The notes under the pieces are model-generated. The model did not search any database, was not told where the DNA came from, and saw only the letters and a program-made list of their open reading frames with translations. Below, in pieces: positions 5,296 through 5,464 of a DNA stretch of 5,464 bases. A program made the translations under genes and the position numbers. Positions within the stretch are counted from its first letter, which is position 1; every line of letters starts with the position of its first letter. Origin of the DNA: PVC group bacterium (GTDB lineage Bacteria; Verrucomicrobiota; Kiritimatiellia; SS1-B-03-39; UBA6053); NCBI GenBank assembly GCA_003565035.1, contig PXDP01000091.1, positions 1-5,464 on the forward strand, written 5' to 3'.

Positions 5296-5464
5296 ATGTG
5301 CGCCCCAGAACTCAATTTGCTCAATTTGCTCGATATTTCACCCGAAATTTATCGAAAATTCAAATGTGTCAAGAAACAAGATCTCAACATCTTTACGGTG
5401 ACGAGCCCGCCATCCCGCTTGCCGGGGTGGAGGCAACGGTCAACACATTACGGCCTATCCCATC
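5296..5464 (+). CDS. Possible small reading frame, N-terminal part, runs off the right edge
   Basis: An ATG at 5296 (with another in frame at 5290) opens a frame with no stop to the window end, at least 56 codons. AGGAA at 5285-5289 lies 6 nt before the ATG at 5296, a reasonable ribosome-binding site. The start reads MCAPELNLLNLLDISPEI, followed by a basic, hydrophilic stretch. I recognise no family. Doubts: the frame crosses a hairpin (5405-5434) and a tandem repeat (5311-5331), its later part is rich in Pro, Arg, Trp and Ser as in random GC-rich DNA, and a minus-strand frame from the edge to a stop at 5395-5393 competes with it. Treat it as a weak candidate. Confidence 0.25.
   Translation, partial: MCAPELNLLNLLDISPEIYRKFKCVKKQDLNIFTVTSPPSRLPGWRQRSTHYGLSH
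5311..5331 (+). repeat. Short tandem repeat of a 9-mer
   Basis: CTCAATTTG occurs twice head to tail (5311-5328), and the first three bases of a third unit follow (5329-5331). The unit is a multiple of three, so in the candidate frame it encodes repeated Leu-Asn-Leu without shifting frame. Confidence 0.6.
5358..5371. repeat. 14-bp direct repeat, copy 2
   Basis: This is an identical second copy of the ATTCAAATGTGTCA found at 5084-5097, in the same orientation. Read on the minus strand with one more base it begins TTGACA, like a -35 box, but no -10 box at the right distance follows. Confidence 0.6.
5405..5434. repeat. Imperfect GC-rich hairpin
   Basis: CCATCCCG (5410-5417) pairs with CGGGGTGG (5423-5430) over eight positions, one a G-T wobble, around a 5-nt loop. 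GCC (5405-5407) can extend the stem by pairing with GGC (5432-5434) across bulges. No T-run follows on either strand, so this looks like another intergenic hairpin repeat and not a terminator. Confidence 0.4.

Larger units (their letters stand above)
5006..5464. other. Repeat-rich intergenic region after leuS, no recognised gene
   Basis: This region of about 460 bases holds no reading frame that I recognise. It contains several inverted repeats with hairpin potential, a 14-bp direct repeat, a short tandem repeat and a REP-like motif, each listed separately. Composition is mixed: GC-rich hairpin segments alternate with AT-rich stretches (around 5084-5120 and 5310-5395), unlike the even C-rich composition of leuS. 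The look is that of an intergenic mosaic of small repeats or of mobile-element remnants. I see no tRNA or rRNA. A possible short reading frame begins at 5296. Confidence 0.5.

Noticed and set aside
5114..5401. A 95-codon plus-strand frame
   Set aside because: It crosses three inverted repeats, has no ribosome-binding site at its start and no recognisable domain.
5393..5464. C-terminal end of a minus-strand gene entering from the right (24 codons to a TAA)
   Set aside because: It is too short to judge, matches no family, and overlaps a hairpin and the competing plus-strand frame.

Overview
The window is ordinary chromosomal DNA from a fairly GC-rich bacterium. It holds three well-supported protein genes and a gene-poor, hairpin-rich right end. 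The organism cannot be fixed from 5.5 kb. The style of the leucyl-tRNA synthetase (zinc-binding cysteines replaced by a GRSERG-type segment), poor ribosome-binding sites and a RhaS-like regulator beside rhaA would fit a PVC-group bacterium (Kiritimatiellota, Verrucomicrobiota, Planctomycetota or relatives). That is a low-confidence inference.

Layout. Bases 1-98 are an AT-rich trailer downstream of rhaA. Bases 99-1361 (minus strand) encode L-rhamnose isomerase with all expected metal and catalytic residues. Bases 1450-2346 (plus strand) encode an AraC-family regulator of RhaS/RhaR type, transcribed divergently from rhaA across an 88-bp intergenic region. That region carries an inverted repeat, a good ribosome-binding site for rhaA and a candidate promoter for the regulator. 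Bases 2429-5005 (plus strand) encode a complete leucyl-tRNA synthetase, preceded by a clear sigma70-like promoter at 2360-2387. Bases 5006-5464 hold no recognisable gene. They contain a stem-loop just after leuS, two more nested hairpins, a 14-bp direct repeat 274 bp apart, a REP-like motif, a short tandem repeat, and a possible small reading frame running off the right edge.

How the genes work together. The regulator and rhaA look like a divergent sugar-responsive pair: the regulator probably senses L-rhamnose (or a related deoxy sugar) and activates rhaA. LeuS is a housekeeping gene with its own promoter and no evident link to rhamnose use. No rhamnulose kinase, aldolase, transporter or glycosidase is visible, so the rest of the pathway lies elsewhere.

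Throughout the window the plus strand is rich in C and poor in G whatever the gene direction: rhaA prefers G-ending codons, while the regulator and leuS strongly prefer C-ending ones. This looks like a replication-strand effect. I found no convincing new biological system; the parts least explained are the repeat-rich right end and the short divergent control region.
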